Virus record (IMG/VR): IMGVR_UViG_3300012929_000017
Span: 1-37,650 of that record
Length of the DNA stretch: 37,650 bases
Direction: 5' to 3' (one strand)
From: a virus
The stretch's first letter is position 1. The number at the start of each line of letters is the position of its first letter. Position numbers and translations under genes: made by a program. The notes beneath the pieces are model-generated. The model had not been told where the DNA came from and made no database searches. It worked only from the letters and a program-made list of their open reading frames with translations. Shown here one piece after another: positions 21,204 to 28,706 of the stretch.

Positions 21204-21425
21204 ATGTCTAGTCAAAAAGAAACTGAAATTTTAAATAAAAAGCTTTTTGCAGAAAAAATGAATGCTCTAAAAGAAAGCAACGGAAATTTAGGTGAATTAG
21301 TTAAAAGAACTCCTGGGGCTTCTGCAAAAATAATCCGTAAAAACGGAGAAGAAATTTTGCTTTCAAAAGGGCCAGGAAAAATGAATGAAGAAAGTCCTCA
21401 TCGTGGTTATAGGGAATATCGTTAA
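21204..21425 (+). CDS. Small protein with C-terminal HRGYREYR tail, 73 aa
   Basis: AGGAGA precedes ATG by 7 bases. A Lys-rich helical start (ETEILNKKLFAEKMNALKES), then PGASAKIIRKNGEEILLSKG, then SPHRGYREYR at the end, the variant with longest spacing of the EYR tail group. Not recognised. Confidence 0.75.
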   Translation: MSSQKETEILNKKLFAEKMNALKESNGNLGELVKRTPGASAKIIRKNGEEILLSKGPGKMNEESPHRGYREYR

Positions 21426-21443
21426 TCAATCAAGGAGAATAAC

Positions 21444-21608
21444 ATGAAAGGAAAGCATCACGAGAAAGCAGAACATCATATGGAAAAAGCTCAGCATCAT
21501 CATGAAAAAGCCAAGCATCACATGGAAAAAGCAAAGCACGAAGGAAAAGAAAAGCATGAAAAAAAATCAGAACATAAGAAAATGGGTCATATGAAGGGGA
21601 AGAAATAA
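21444..21608 (+). CDS. His/Lys/Glu-repeat protein, 54 aa
   Basis: A low-complexity protein made of an approximate heptad, (H/A)-(E/M)-K-A-(E/Q/K)-H-H, in 4-5 copies (EKAEHHMEKAQHHHEKAKHH), with 15 or so His. It ends KKMGHMKGKK. CAAGGAG lies 8 bases before ATG. His-rich tracts could bind metal or nucleic acid, and the charge pattern should form a single helix. It lies within the small-gene train between scaffold and coat. Similar His/Lys-repeat peptides are not a family I can name. Confidence 0.7.
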   Translation: MKGKHHEKAEHHMEKAQHHHEKAKHHMEKAKHEGKEKHEKKSEHKKMGHMKGKK

Positions 21609-21610
21609 TC

Positions 21611-21823
21611 ATGGGTAAACTAACTACGAAAGAACGGAAGAAATTGCCTAAATCTGATTTTGCCGAACCAAAGGAAAGAAAATATCCAATGCCTGATCGC
21701 GCTCATGCTGCCAATGCAAAGGCTCGTGCGTCGCAGATGGAGAAGAAAGGAAAACTTTCCGAATCAGCCAAGGAAAAGATTGATGCGAAAGCCAATCGTA
21801 TGCTAAAAGGTTCACGGGGCTGA
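21611..21823 (+). CDS. Small basic phage protein (DUF6582-like), 70 aa
   Basis: MGKLTTKERKKLPKSDFAEP then KERKYPMPDRAHAANAKARA, with a basic Lys/Ala-rich end. The 'L-P-x-S-x-F-A-x-P-x-x-R-x-Y-P-x-x-D-x-x-H-A-x-x-A-x-x-R' pattern is common in small phage proteins near head genes, annotated DUF6582. Function unknown; probably a nucleic-acid-compatible virion or assembly factor. Confidence 0.8.
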   Translation: MGKLTTKERKKLPKSDFAEPKERKYPMPDRAHAANAKARASQMEKKGKLSESAKEKIDAKANRMLKGSRG

Positions 21824-21825
21824 CC

Positions 21826-22001
21826 ATGGCTAGCAAGCAAGAAAATGCAGAAATGTCGGATGCTCAAGATGCACAATCTGGGCATCCAGTCTATGAGGAC
21901 AAGGCGGCGGAAATCCTGCATGGTATTCTGGCACTGACTTGACCAATGGCGCAGCCCCAGCTTATCGTTATACAAATCCGAGATATTGGGAATATAGATA
22001 A
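21826..22001 (+). pseudogene. Small EYR-tail gene broken by a one-base frameshift
   Basis: From ATG 21826 the frame reads MASKQENAEMSDAQDAQSGH PVYEDK and stops at TGA 21940 after 38 codons. In the -1 frame from about 21903 it continues as GGGNPAWYSGTDLTNGAAPA and ends TNPRYWEYR, with TAA 21999-22001 overlapping the next ATG as TAATG. That overlap and the shared EYR tail show that the second frame is real. One missing base in AAGGCGGCGG (21901-21910) restores a 58-residue protein. It is a sequencing error, a recent mutation, or, less likely, programmed -1 frameshifting: no standard slippery heptamer is present. Confidence 0.75.
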
Positions 22002-22444
22002 TGGATCAAGAATTAAATAAACAGACCTTACTATTGATTGAAAAATTAGATCAGTTAAAAGAAATGTTCAAGGAAAAATATGTACATCCTGATGTGATTA
22101 ACAGGATTGAAAAACTTGAATCCCATTATTATTCTGATGGGGATTTATCTGCTATTCATGGCTGTATTCGTAATCTGGAAAAGAATGCAGATTTTGATGA
22201 ACATCAACGAAAAAGACTTGAAGAAAAATTTCATGATCTTGAACAATTATTTTATGATGAAAAAGCGAAATTCAGGAATCCTGAAAAGAAACCGCATAAA
22301 TGTCCAATATGTGATGGAAACGGAAAATACATTTCAGTTGACATTCAATCAAAGATGTCAACGATTTCAGTGGAAATTGATGCTCTTGGTCGTCATTGGG
22401 TTAAGTGTCATATTTGCCAAGGAAAAGGAATAATATGGGACTAG
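22001..22444 (+). CDS. DnaJ-type zinc-finger protein, 147 aa
   Basis: Coiled-coil N-half (LLLIEKLDQLKEMFKEKY, RNLEKNADFDEHQRKRLEEK), then a Cys-rich zinc site at CPICDGNGK and CHICQGKG separated by 35 residues, the C-x-x-C-x-G-x-G repeat of DnaJ-type zinc fingers. No J-domain is present, so it is not a co-chaperone as such; it may bind a peptide. The start ATG is coupled to the frameshifted gene above. Confidence 0.75.
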   Translation: MDQELNKQTLLLIEKLDQLKEMFKEKYVHPDVINRIEKLESHYYSDGDLSAIHGCIRNLEKNADFDEHQRKRLEEKFHDLEQLFYDEKAKFRNPEKKPHKCPICDGNGKYISVDIQSKMSTISVEIDALGRHWVKCHICQGKGIIWD

Positions 22445-22608
22445 CTCCTAAATTGGATAACTATGTAAAAGAGAGAATAATAGAGATAAGATCGCTTATT
22501 ACGGATTCAATAGAAGAACAATTATTTAAGTCTTATATGGAATGCCTGATTTATGGAAAATCGGAGCTTAAAATAAAGTTAAAGGATTCAGATGATGGAA
22601 GACGATGA
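22435..22608 (+). CDS. Small helical protein, 57 aa
   Basis: Start chosen at ATG 22435 because AAAAGGAA lies 5-6 bases upstream; it overlaps the zinc-finger gene end by 10 bases. Helical (NYVKERIIEIRSLITDSIEE), charged end. Unrecognised. Confidence 0.6.
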   Translation: MGLAPKLDNYVKERIIEIRSLITDSIEEQLFKSYMECLIYGKSELKIKLKDSDDGRR

Positions 22609-22768
22609 TATCGAGTCAATGATTGACGACTGCTTTAAGCGTGAAGCCAAGATGAACGATTGGGAACGTAAATTCCTGCATTCAATATGCGAGCAACTTG
22701 ACCATGGTTTGTCTCCTGCCCAAGCGGATAAACTGGAAATGATCTGGGATAAGGTAACAAGTCAATGA
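22592..22768 (+). CDS. Small acidic protein, 58 aa
   Basis: MMEDDDIESMIDDCFKREAK, then a second helix (ERKFLHSICEQLDHGLSPAQ) ending LEMIWDKVTSQ. This pattern ('W-E-x-x-F-L-x-S-I-x-x-x-L-x-x-g-x-x-L-(S/T)-x-x-Q-x-x-x-L-x-x-I-W-(D/E)-K-(V/A)-(T/T)') recurs in small phage proteins without known function. Its stop overlaps the next start (ATGA). Confidence 0.65.
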   Translation: MMEDDDIESMIDDCFKREAKMNDWERKFLHSICEQLDHGLSPAQADKLEMIWDKVTSQ

Positions 22769-22989
22769 ACTACGTATCCAACAAACTGGAAGTTATCCTT
22801 TCAGGATTTGTCATTATATTTGCAGTTTTCTCCACTATCATCACCATGAATGAAATTGATGTAACTGGTATGTCCTTTGCTTTGGATTTCTTTGTATTTT
22901 TTACATTTACAATTTTTTACATTATAGGATATCAGGCACTTGTTAATATTTTCTACTTAAGATGGCAGAGTAAAGATGAGCCAAGATAA
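22765..22989 (+). CDS. Small membrane protein, 74 aa
   Basis: Two transmembrane segments (ILSGFVIIFAVFSTIITM and LDFFVFFTFTIFYIIGY) with a short basic C-terminal end. It overlaps neighbours at both ends. Unrecognised; not adjacent to lysis genes. Confidence 0.65.
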   Translation: MNYVSNKLEVILSGFVIIFAVFSTIITMNEIDVTGMSFALDFFVFFTFTIFYIIGYQALVNIFYLRWQSKDEPR

Positions 22990-23203
22990 TATAAATCATC
23001 CTGCACATTATAATTCTTCACGTGCCATATGTGAATGTGGCCGTACTATTGAATGTATTGATATCACTCGGCATATGTCATTTAACATAGGAAACGCTGT
23101 TAAATACCTATGGCGATTTTTGTACAAGAATGGTCTTGAAGATCTGAAAAAAGCACGTTGGTATTTGGATGACTGCATAAGGAGTATGGAAAGTGAAAAA
23201 TGA
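22976..23203 (+). CDS. DUF3310 protein, 75 aa
   Basis: Contains the complete DUF3310 signature: INHPAHYN at the start, IECIDITRHMSFNIGNAVKY, then LWRFLYKNGLEDLKKARWYL. It has an inserted CECGRTIECID Cys pair near residue 20. DUF3310 proteins are widespread in phages ('SaV-like' or nucleotide-kinase-named), with no firm biochemical role. AAGGAGT before the following GTG lies at its end. Confidence 0.9.
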   Translation: MSQDNINHPAHYNSSRAICECGRTIECIDITRHMSFNIGNAVKYLWRFLYKNGLEDLKKARWYLDDCIRSMESEK

Positions 23204-23456
23204 ACATGGTATTGAAATGACAGAAAAAGAAATTATAAAAGAAGCTATGAATCTCTTGGCAGATGTTTGCTGTCTGCTTTATGAAACTGAATCACCCGAG
23301 GCAATTGCTGCTGCTTGGATGTCAGATTGCCTGATAAAGTATTTGCAGGTCATTCATCGTGGGGATAATCTTCTATTGGCATCTGCTGATTACAATGAAT
23401 ACGAAGCAGGAATTACTGCTGATACATTGAATAAAAATACGCAAAAATTCTTTTAA
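23193..23456 (+). CDS. Hypothetical protein, 87 aa
   Basis: Starts at GTG 23193 with AAGGAG at correct spacing, overlapping the DUF3310 gene. Helical with Cys-Cys (NLLADVCCLLYETESPEAIA) and a C-terminal Asn/Thr-rich end. No recognised family. Confidence 0.65.
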   Translation: MKNEHGIEMTEKEIIKEAMNLLADVCCLLYETESPEAIAAAWMSDCLIKYLQVIHRGDNLLLASADYNEYEAGITADTLNKNTQKFF

Positions 23457-23479
23457 ATTAATTGCAAGGATGCAATGCG

Positions 23480-24043
23480 ATGATAGAAAACATTATGATA
23501 CTCGATACAGAAACAACAGGTCTTCATGCTACGCGAGGAGATAAGGTTATTGAAGTGGCTGTTATTTTGTTTAACCTGAAATACAAATCTGTCCTGCAAT
23601 CGTTTTCAACCTTATGCCCTTGTGATGAGAATCCGGTTGAAAAGATCAATCATATTCCGGCTAATTCAACAAAAGAAAATTATCCTTATTTGTTAGAACG
23701 GAAGGCAGATAATGAAACATCTTCTTATTATTATTTCATGGATATAATATTGCTTAGCATGGCTGATGCTGCGCAGGCTATCATTGCTCATAATGCCGCT
23801 TTTGACCGCGCTTTCGTAGCTACAATGGGCGATTGTGGCGACAATCTTTCTCGCCGCAAATGGATATGTACCAAAAGCAACTTCACTTGGCCAGTCCATT
23901 TGACCAGATTCAGGCTTGAAGATATTTGTAATGGCATGGGTGTGCCATATGTGAATGCGCATCGTGCCATGAATGATTGCCAGCTTTTGGCTCAATGTTT
24001 TGAGAAAGTGCAGGATTTAGAGGAAAGATTTGTAATGTTATAA
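23480..24043 (+). CDS. DnaQ-like 3'-5' exonuclease (DEDDh)
   Basis: A 187-residue exonuclease. Exo I is MILDTETTGL (the two acidic metal ligands), Exo II is IIAHNAAFDRAFV, Exo III is HRAMNDCQLLAQC, where H-x4-D marks the DEDDh type. Start at ATG 23480 with AAGGA 9 bases upstream. It probably trims or proofreads DNA; it may alternatively act on RNA ends. It sits at the end of the small-gene train, next to the tRNA genes. Confidence 0.9.
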   Translation: MIENIMILDTETTGLHATRGDKVIEVAVILFNLKYKSVLQSFSTLCPCDENPVEKINHIPANSTKENYPYLLERKADNETSSYYYFMDIILLSMADAAQAIIAHNAAFDRAFVATMGDCGDNLSRRKWICTKSNFTWPVHLTRFRLEDICNGMGVPYVNAHRAMNDCQLLAQCFEKVQDLEERFVML

Positions 24044-24045
24044 TA

Positions 24046-24117
24046 TGCCCACAAAAGGAATCGAACCTTTAATTAATCATTACGAGTGATTTGTTATACC
24101 ATTTAACTATGCGGGCA
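24046..24117 (-). tRNA. tRNA-Thr (CGT)
   Basis: Acceptor TGCCCGC/GTGGGCA (7 bp with one G-U), anticodon stem AATCA/TGATT, loop CTCGTAA with U33 and anticodon CGT, T arm AAAGG-TTCGATT-CCTTT. CCA is not encoded. Reads ACG codons. The D stem is short. Confidence 0.9.
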
Positions 24118-24122
24118 TTTAT

Positions 24123-24193
24123 GCCCAAGACAGGAATCGAACCTGTAATCTACCGCTTACAAGGCGGTTGCATCACCTTTATGCTACTCGGGC
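24123..24193 (-). tRNA. tRNA-Thr (TGT)
   Basis: Acceptor GCCCGAG/CTTGGGC (one G-U), D stem GCAT/ATGC, anticodon stem ACCGC/GCGGT with loop CTTGTAA (anticodon TGT), T arm ACAGG-TTCGATT-CCTGT. CCA is not encoded. Reads ACA. Six bases from the second Thr tRNA; its 5' end overlaps the stop of the 85-codon gene by 10 bases. Confidence 0.95.
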
Positions 24194-24441
24194 TTTATAT
24201 TGGCGGCCAATAGTATCATTGTTAGGTAAACTGACAATGATTTCCTGATGTTATTTAATTCCTTGTTAAAATTTTTCTGATATTCATAAACTTCTGGTAT
24301 TTGTCTTCTTTTTGCTTGTGCTTTTGCCCATTGTAATTTTAGACATATTTCACAGACAAACCATGATCCTTTTTTGTTTTCCCTATATTTAAACAATGTG
24401 TAACCGTGTTTTTCGCAATATCTTTTTTGATCTTTATTCAT
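24184..24441 (-). CDS. Hypothetical Cys-containing protein, 85 aa, ahead of the tRNAs
   Basis: Start ATG 24441 with GGAG 6 bases upstream. Basic protein with CEKHGYTLFKYRENKKGSWF and VCEICLKLQWAKAQAKRRQI, so Cys plus a CEIC pair could bind zinc, with a basic helix after it. Ends in a hydrophobic stretch (SVYLTMILLAANI). It shares a transcript with both tRNA-Thr genes and its stop lies inside one of them. An HNH endonuclease was considered, but no HNH residues are seen. Confidence 0.65.
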   Translation of the reverse strand: MNKDQKRYCEKHGYTLFKYRENKKGSWFVCEICLKLQWAKAQAKRRQIPEVYEYQKNFNKELNNIRKSLSVYLTMILLAANIKPE

Positions 24442-24462
24442 AAATACTCCAAATAAAATATG

Positions 24463-24491
24463 ATTATTAATCATATAAAGATAAACGTCAA
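24463..24491 (-). promoter_or_regulatory. Leftward promoter of the tRNA-Thr unit
   Basis: On the minus strand TTGACG (24486-24491), a 17-base spacer, AATAAT (24463-24468). It lies 22 bases before the ATG of the 85-codon gene. The whole unit is a self-contained insertion between DnaQ-like gene and coat. Confidence 0.55.
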
Positions 24492-24596
24492 TAGGCATAT
24501 TGCTTTCTTTATTCTAGTAAGAGTATATTAAATGAACGGTTGGTAGTTTTAGCCAGTCCCACCGTCTGGCAATATGGCGCGTAAACGTCTCCGCCT

Positions 24597-24652
24597 GACA
24601 ATGTAAATAATGGATAGCCCATGATGGGCTTTTATTAATCATTGTCGGAGGG
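24597..24652 (+). promoter_or_regulatory. Structured leader of the coat gene
   Basis: Outer stem GACAATG (24597-24603) with CATTGTC (24640-24646) encloses AGCCC-ATGAT-GGGCT (24616-24630) and TTTTATT. The Shine-Dalgarno GGAGGG (24647-24652) begins right after the outer stem, 8 bases before the coat ATG. The inner hairpin plus T-run could also be a terminator of the upstream transcript. Confidence 0.55.
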
Positions 24653-24660
24653 ATTCGGCC

Positions 24661-25908
24661 ATGTCTAACGTATTTCAAACCACTAATTATATTCTCGACG
24701 AAGTATTCGTCCGTTTCGTTAACTACTTAAATTATGCAAAAGTTGCAAACAGAAACCTTGAAGGTGACTTTAAAGGACTCAAGTACGCAACTGGTCAAAC
24801 CATTAACTATCGTCTCGAAGAACGTTATCTCGGCGGCCGTGGAGCTACTGCCACATCCGAGGCCCGTGTGCAGGTTGTTCGTCCATTAACCATCGACACT
24901 CAATTCCACACCATGGTTGAGTTTAACGGTATGGAACTAACCTTTGACCGCGCCCGTGATCAGCCATATCTTGACATGATGTTAAATCCTCGTGCCAAGA
25001 CCTTGGCAAACGACGTTGAAAAATTCATTGCAGCCGAGAATTTCCAGCCTTCCGTATATCAATTTACCGGCACAGCTGGCGTTCCTATCGACTTCAATGC
25101 AGTTCTTTTGACGGATGCCTATATGACTGAATTGGGTATTCCAGAAGATGGAAACCGATACTTTTCCAACAGTCCTCGTGTAAGCGCTGGCTTGTCCAAT
25201 GACTTGTTCAACGTATTTAATATGACTGTTAACCGTGGAGCGTTGCTGGATGGCTTTATCGGTCATTTGTCTGGTTTTGATTTCTTCAAGACCAACTTCT
25301 TAACCCGTCAGATAGCAGGTGCTGGTGAAGCCGGTGGCTCTCCTCCAACTGGTTTCAAACTTGGTGGATTAGTGACCAATGGCCCGATCACTGGTGGAAA
25401 TATCATCTCAGTTGGCAGTTTAGGTCAAGCCCCTGGAACACTTGTGTTCAGAAAAGGCGACTTGATTACCATTGATATAGCCTCTGGCGTGTTCATGGTC
25501 AATCCGCTAACCTACGATGCCTTGTCCACGACTGCTCAGTTTGTTGTTACCGCTGATGTTATCTCTGCTGGCGGCAGCACGGCTGATATTCCAGTCAATC
25601 CAACCATTGTAATCAGTGGTGCAAGACAGAACATCAGTGCAGCTATCCCAAATGGTGCACAGGTACTTCTGGTTGCTGACCATAACGTCAGTCTTGCGTT
25701 CCACAATCAGGCTGTTGTGTTTGCTGCTCCCCCAATCAAGGAATTGAAAGGTGGCGTGGATGCAATCACGACTTACTCTGATCTTTACAAGATGGCAATG
25801 ACTTACTCTCTTGGTGCTGATATCCGCAACTACATCCAGCTTGATCGTCTCGACGTGATAGCCGGTGTTGCGATCAATCCTGAGTTTGCAGTAGCTGTCA
25901 TTTCGTAA
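24661..25908 (+). CDS. Major coat protein, P22 gp5-like
   Basis: A 415-residue HK97-fold capsid protein of the P22 group (P22 gp5 about 430). Typical layout: N-arm (ILDEVFVRFVNYLNYAKVAN), YATGQTINYRLEERYLGGRG, then Ala/Gly-rich P- and A-domains. A central insertion of beta type (ISVGSLGQAPGTLVFRKGDL) matches the gp5 I-domain. The C-terminus is VAINPEFAVAVIS. The strong ribosome site, structured leader and position after scaffold all agree. Confidence 0.9.
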   Translation: MSNVFQTTNYILDEVFVRFVNYLNYAKVANRNLEGDFKGLKYATGQTINYRLEERYLGGRGATATSEARVQVVRPLTIDTQFHTMVEFNGMELTFDRARDQPYLDMMLNPRAKTLANDVEKFIAAENFQPSVYQFTGTAGVPIDFNAVLLTDAYMTELGIPEDGNRYFSNSPRVSAGLSNDLFNVFNMTVNRGALLDGFIGHLSGFDFFKTNFLTRQIAGAGEAGGSPPTGFKLGGLVTNGPITGGNIISVGSLGQAPGTLVFRKGDLITIDIASGVFMVNPLTYDALSTTAQFVVTADVISAGGSTADIPVNPTIVISGARQNISAAIPNGAQVLLVADHNVSLAFHNQAVVFAAPPIKELKGGVDAITTYSDLYKMAMTYSLGADIRNYIQLDRLDVIAGVAINPEFAVAVIS

Positions 25909-25916
25909 CCCGTGAA

Positions 25917-25940
25917 CGGGCAGTCATATCTGGCTGCCCG
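25917..25940 (+). other. Hairpin after the coat gene
   Basis: CGGGCAG (25917-25923) pairs with CTGCCCG (25934-25940), 7 bp with a 10-base loop. No T-run follows, so it is more likely an RNA-stabilising or processing site than a terminator. Confidence 0.45.
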
Positions 25941-25964
25941 CTTACATTAGGCTAAGGAAAGCTT

Positions 25965-26207
25965 ATGAACCAGCAAAAAACTACTCATGATGATCAGGTT
26001 TTATATAATGGCAGATGGGTAAAAAAGAAAAATTTCAGAGTATTCATTTATAACGCATCAGGTCAAAAGCTTGTCAATTCATGGATTGAATATGAGCATG
26101 AGATTGGCACAGGCGAATGGTTTGCCACTAAGGATGAAATATTACCAAAGCAGCCCGTGAACATACGCACAGGCAGGAAGGCAAAGGATGCCAGCTCAGT
26201 CAGTTAA
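25965..26207 (+). CDS. Hypothetical head protein, 80 aa
   Basis: AAGGAAA precedes ATG. Basic small beta protein (VLYNGRWVKKKNFRVFIYNA, VNSWIEYEHEIGTGEWF). Overlaps the next gene by 20 bases. Position right after coat suggests a decoration or assembly protein. Family not recognised. Confidence 0.75.
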   Translation: MNQQKTTHDDQVLYNGRWVKKKNFRVFIYNASGQKLVNSWIEYEHEIGTGEWFATKDEILPKQPVNIRTGRKAKDASSVS

Positions 26208-26910
26208 AGAATTCTTGACCGACAGTTATCAGTTGGTTAGCGCAAGCAGTCCAACTGTATCGCTTCAGGGAAATGATGCTCTCAAGGGTGTGCAGTTCCT
26301 TAATCAACTATTGAAATATTATAGTTCTACCGGATTGCTTACGCCTATTGCGCAGCATATTACTTTTACATTGCCGATTGCCCAACAGGAAATAACTTTT
26401 GGCGCAGCGGATGTAATCCCTATACCAGATGTTACGAATGGCAGATTATCGAATTGCCAGAATGCCTGGCTTGAACTGGAGAATGTTACCTATCCATTGA
26501 TCATGGAAAACCGTAATGTATTTTTCAATAGTTACAAATTTGATCCGCAGTTAGGTCTTCCACGATTCATTATCATCACGAATGAAAATGAAATTACGCG
26601 AATGCGTTTTTATCCTGCTGCATCGCAGGTTTACACAGTAAATGTATATGGCAAGTTTGAATTGCCAACGCTTACTGAAAATAGCAGCATGAATTTACTG
26701 CCTGCTTATTCAATCATGTTCTTTCAATTTGCATGTGCAAAATATCTCGCGTTTTATAAAGGCCGTGTATCCGCATGGACACCATTGCTTGAAGCTGAAT
26801 ATAGGGAATTGAAAGCAACCATTGAAGCAGTAAGCAGTGTAAATCTTAATATCGAAACCGAACAGGAAAGCTATCTGAATGGATCATGGCGTGTACGGGC
26901 TGGTGTTTAA
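26188..26910 (+). CDS. Head-tail adaptor, P22 gp4-like
   Basis: A 240-residue tail-accessory protein. The helical N-part (KEFLTDSYQLVSASSPTVSL, ALKGVQFLNQLLKYYSSTGL) and the C-terminal helix (YLAFYKGRVSAWTPLLEAEY) fit the P22 gp4 group, which closes the portal after packaging. It is longer than P22 gp4 (166), with an added beta domain in the middle. Its stop overlaps the next start as TAATG. Confidence 0.75.
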   Translation: MPAQSVKEFLTDSYQLVSASSPTVSLQGNDALKGVQFLNQLLKYYSSTGLLTPIAQHITFTLPIAQQEITFGAADVIPIPDVTNGRLSNCQNAWLELENVTYPLIMENRNVFFNSYKFDPQLGLPRFIIITNENEITRMRFYPAASQVYTVNVYGKFELPTLTENSSMNLLPAYSIMFFQFACAKYLAFYKGRVSAWTPLLEAEYRELKATIEAVSSVNLNIETEQESYLNGSWRVRAGV

Positions 26911-28706
26911 TGGATACCCGCGCTGAAACGCCAGTTGATTTCCCGATATGCGGATATTATGACCGACAACGATTCAAACAATTCAATCCATCGGATATTG
27001 CAAACTGGTATTTGATTAGCAATAAGCTTGGCAAGAAACAACAAGCTAATTATCCAACGATGGGAAGAAGGCATGTTAATTTTCTTGGCCGTAACAGGTT
27101 GATATTTCCGATTGAACCACGCGGCGAATTCAAATCAATCAATTTTGGCTATGTCGTTTCCGGTAGTTCAATCTATCGCATAGATAAATTTTACAATCAG
27201 GTTGAAATTAGCCAAGGACTACTTGAAACGATTTCAAGTGATATTTTTTTCACGTATCTCGTAACACCAACGATTACTTTTGCGGTATTTGTTGATGGTC
27301 AAAAGATTTATATTTATCAGGAAGAAAGTCAGACTTTCTCTGTAGTCACTGATCCCAATGCGCCATCACAACCAAAATTCGTTGCTGCATTTGGCAACCG
27401 AATTGGGGTATCTCAGAATAATAGTTCTCAATTCAGTCTGTCTGAAATAAATCTTGGTGGAAATTCTTTTAATGCTGCCACATGCTTCACGATTTCATCC
27501 TTGGCAGTGTTTGCGCAGGAATCCGGAATTATCCGACAGATGGCAGTGTTGAATAACACTCTTTATATTTTCACGGATTACACAACAGGTATTTGGTCAA
27601 ATCTGCCATCAACTTTTCTTTCGGTAGGCGGTACATCAGTGTCATTTCCATGGCGCAAGAATACCACCACTGGCTGGAATTTTGGCATGGCTGATCCAAA
27701 ATCACTTAGTGTAGGCTTTGGAATGCTTGCATGGGAAGGACAGAATTCCGAAGGGCTTGTGCAGGTATTTGCAAGCAAAGGCCAAACACCAGAACCAATC
27801 AGCACGAAGGCCATTGATTTATTATTTCAGCGCAATCTCAGATTAAATAATGTTGGTAGCCTTAGTCCTTTTCTTAATGGACAGGCAGATGGCTTTTTAT
27901 ATCAATGGGAAAACACGATATTTTATCGGTTATCCGCTGGTCAATTTCATAATAATGGTATTCTCGATATCGAAATTGATGCTAATAGTATTGAATATAA
28001 TTTCGATACTGGAACATGGCATAGGTGTATTGAAAAGAATGGCGAGCGTTGCAGAATCCAGAAACATATTTTTTTCAGTCCGAATAATATTCACTTGGTT
28101 ACGGTGCGTGGTGATAACACAGTTTATGAAATGTCAGGTCAGTTTTATGATAATGAAATAACCAATACCACGGAAACTGATCCACAAGCGGCTGATGCTT
28201 ATATCCGTGAACCTTTCCGATACGAACGCGTTACGCCAATCATTGCGCTGGATGATTACTCCGAGTTCCTGACGGAATGGGTAGAAATCGATTTCGTATG
28301 GGGCGAAAATTATAATTTATTTTCGGACTCACCTTTCAGGAATGCTCAATTTATAATCGATGAAGGCGTGGATAATGCCGGTAATCCGATCTATGTTGTG
28401 GCTGAAAATGGGACAGATTTCCTCATAACCGAGGATGGCAATACACCACAGATCAATGAACTGACCTATAATCAGATTTTCAAGCCACATATTGAGCTTT
28501 ACTGGTCAGATGATGGTGGCATCAGTTTCTTTCCGGCAGACGTACTTGAGTTCAGTCAACTTGGTTTCTATCAATGGCGAATGCGTTGGTATCAACTTGG
28601 TACATCTCGAAACAGGGTATACAAGCTGATATGCGTAAGTCCATCGCCAATTGTACTTTTGGGCGGAATCATGCTCACAAGGAGGACGAGTGGCGGAGCT
28701 TACTAA
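26910..28706 (+). CDS. Packaged DNA stabilisation protein, P22 gp10-like
   Basis: A 598-residue protein, all-beta, with repeated blades typical of gp10 (FPICGYYDRQRF, RGEFKSINFGYVVSGSSIYR, VGFGMLAWEGQNSEGLVQVF, TWHRCIEKNGERCR). gp10 binds gp4 to form the tail channel. P22 gp10 has 472 residues, so this one is longer; the extra part is near the C-terminus. I start at ATG 26910 (TAATG overlap). Support is position and fold pattern, not a single motif. Confidence 0.65.
   Translation: MDTRAETPVDFPICGYYDRQRFKQFNPSDIANWYLISNKLGKKQQANYPTMGRRHVNFLGRNRLIFPIEPRGEFKSINFGYVVSGSSIYRIDKFYNQVEISQGLLETISSDIFFTYLVTPTITFAVFVDGQKIYIYQEESQTFSVVTDPNAPSQPKFVAAFGNRIGVSQNNSSQFSLSEINLGGNSFNAATCFTISSLAVFAQESGIIRQMAVLNNTLYIFTDYTTGIWSNLPSTFLSVGGTSVSFPWRKNTTTGWNFGMADPKSLSVGFGMLAWEGQNSEGLVQVFASKGQTPEPISTKAIDLLFQRNLRLNNVGSLSPFLNGQADGFLYQWENTIFYRLSAGQFHNNGILDIEIDANSIEYNFDTGTWHRCIEKNGERCRIQKHIFFSPNNIHLVTVRGDNTVYEMSGQFYDNEITNTTETDPQAADAYIREPFRYERVTPIIALDDYSEFLTEWVEIDFVWGENYNLFSDSPFRNAQFIIDEGVDNAGNPIYVVAENGTDFLITEDGNTPQINELTYNQIFKPHIELYWSDDGGISFFPADVLEFSQLGFYQWRMRWYQLGTSRNRVYKLICVSPSPIVLLGGIMLTRRTSGGAY

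Noticed and set aside
21901-21910. Programmed -1 frameshift site
   Set aside because: AAGGCGGCGG is not an X-XXY-YYZ heptamer and no clear downstream stem was seen; a base error or mutation is simpler.
24184-24441. HNH endonuclease next to tRNA genes
   Set aside because: Has Cys pairs but no H-N-H catalytic residues.
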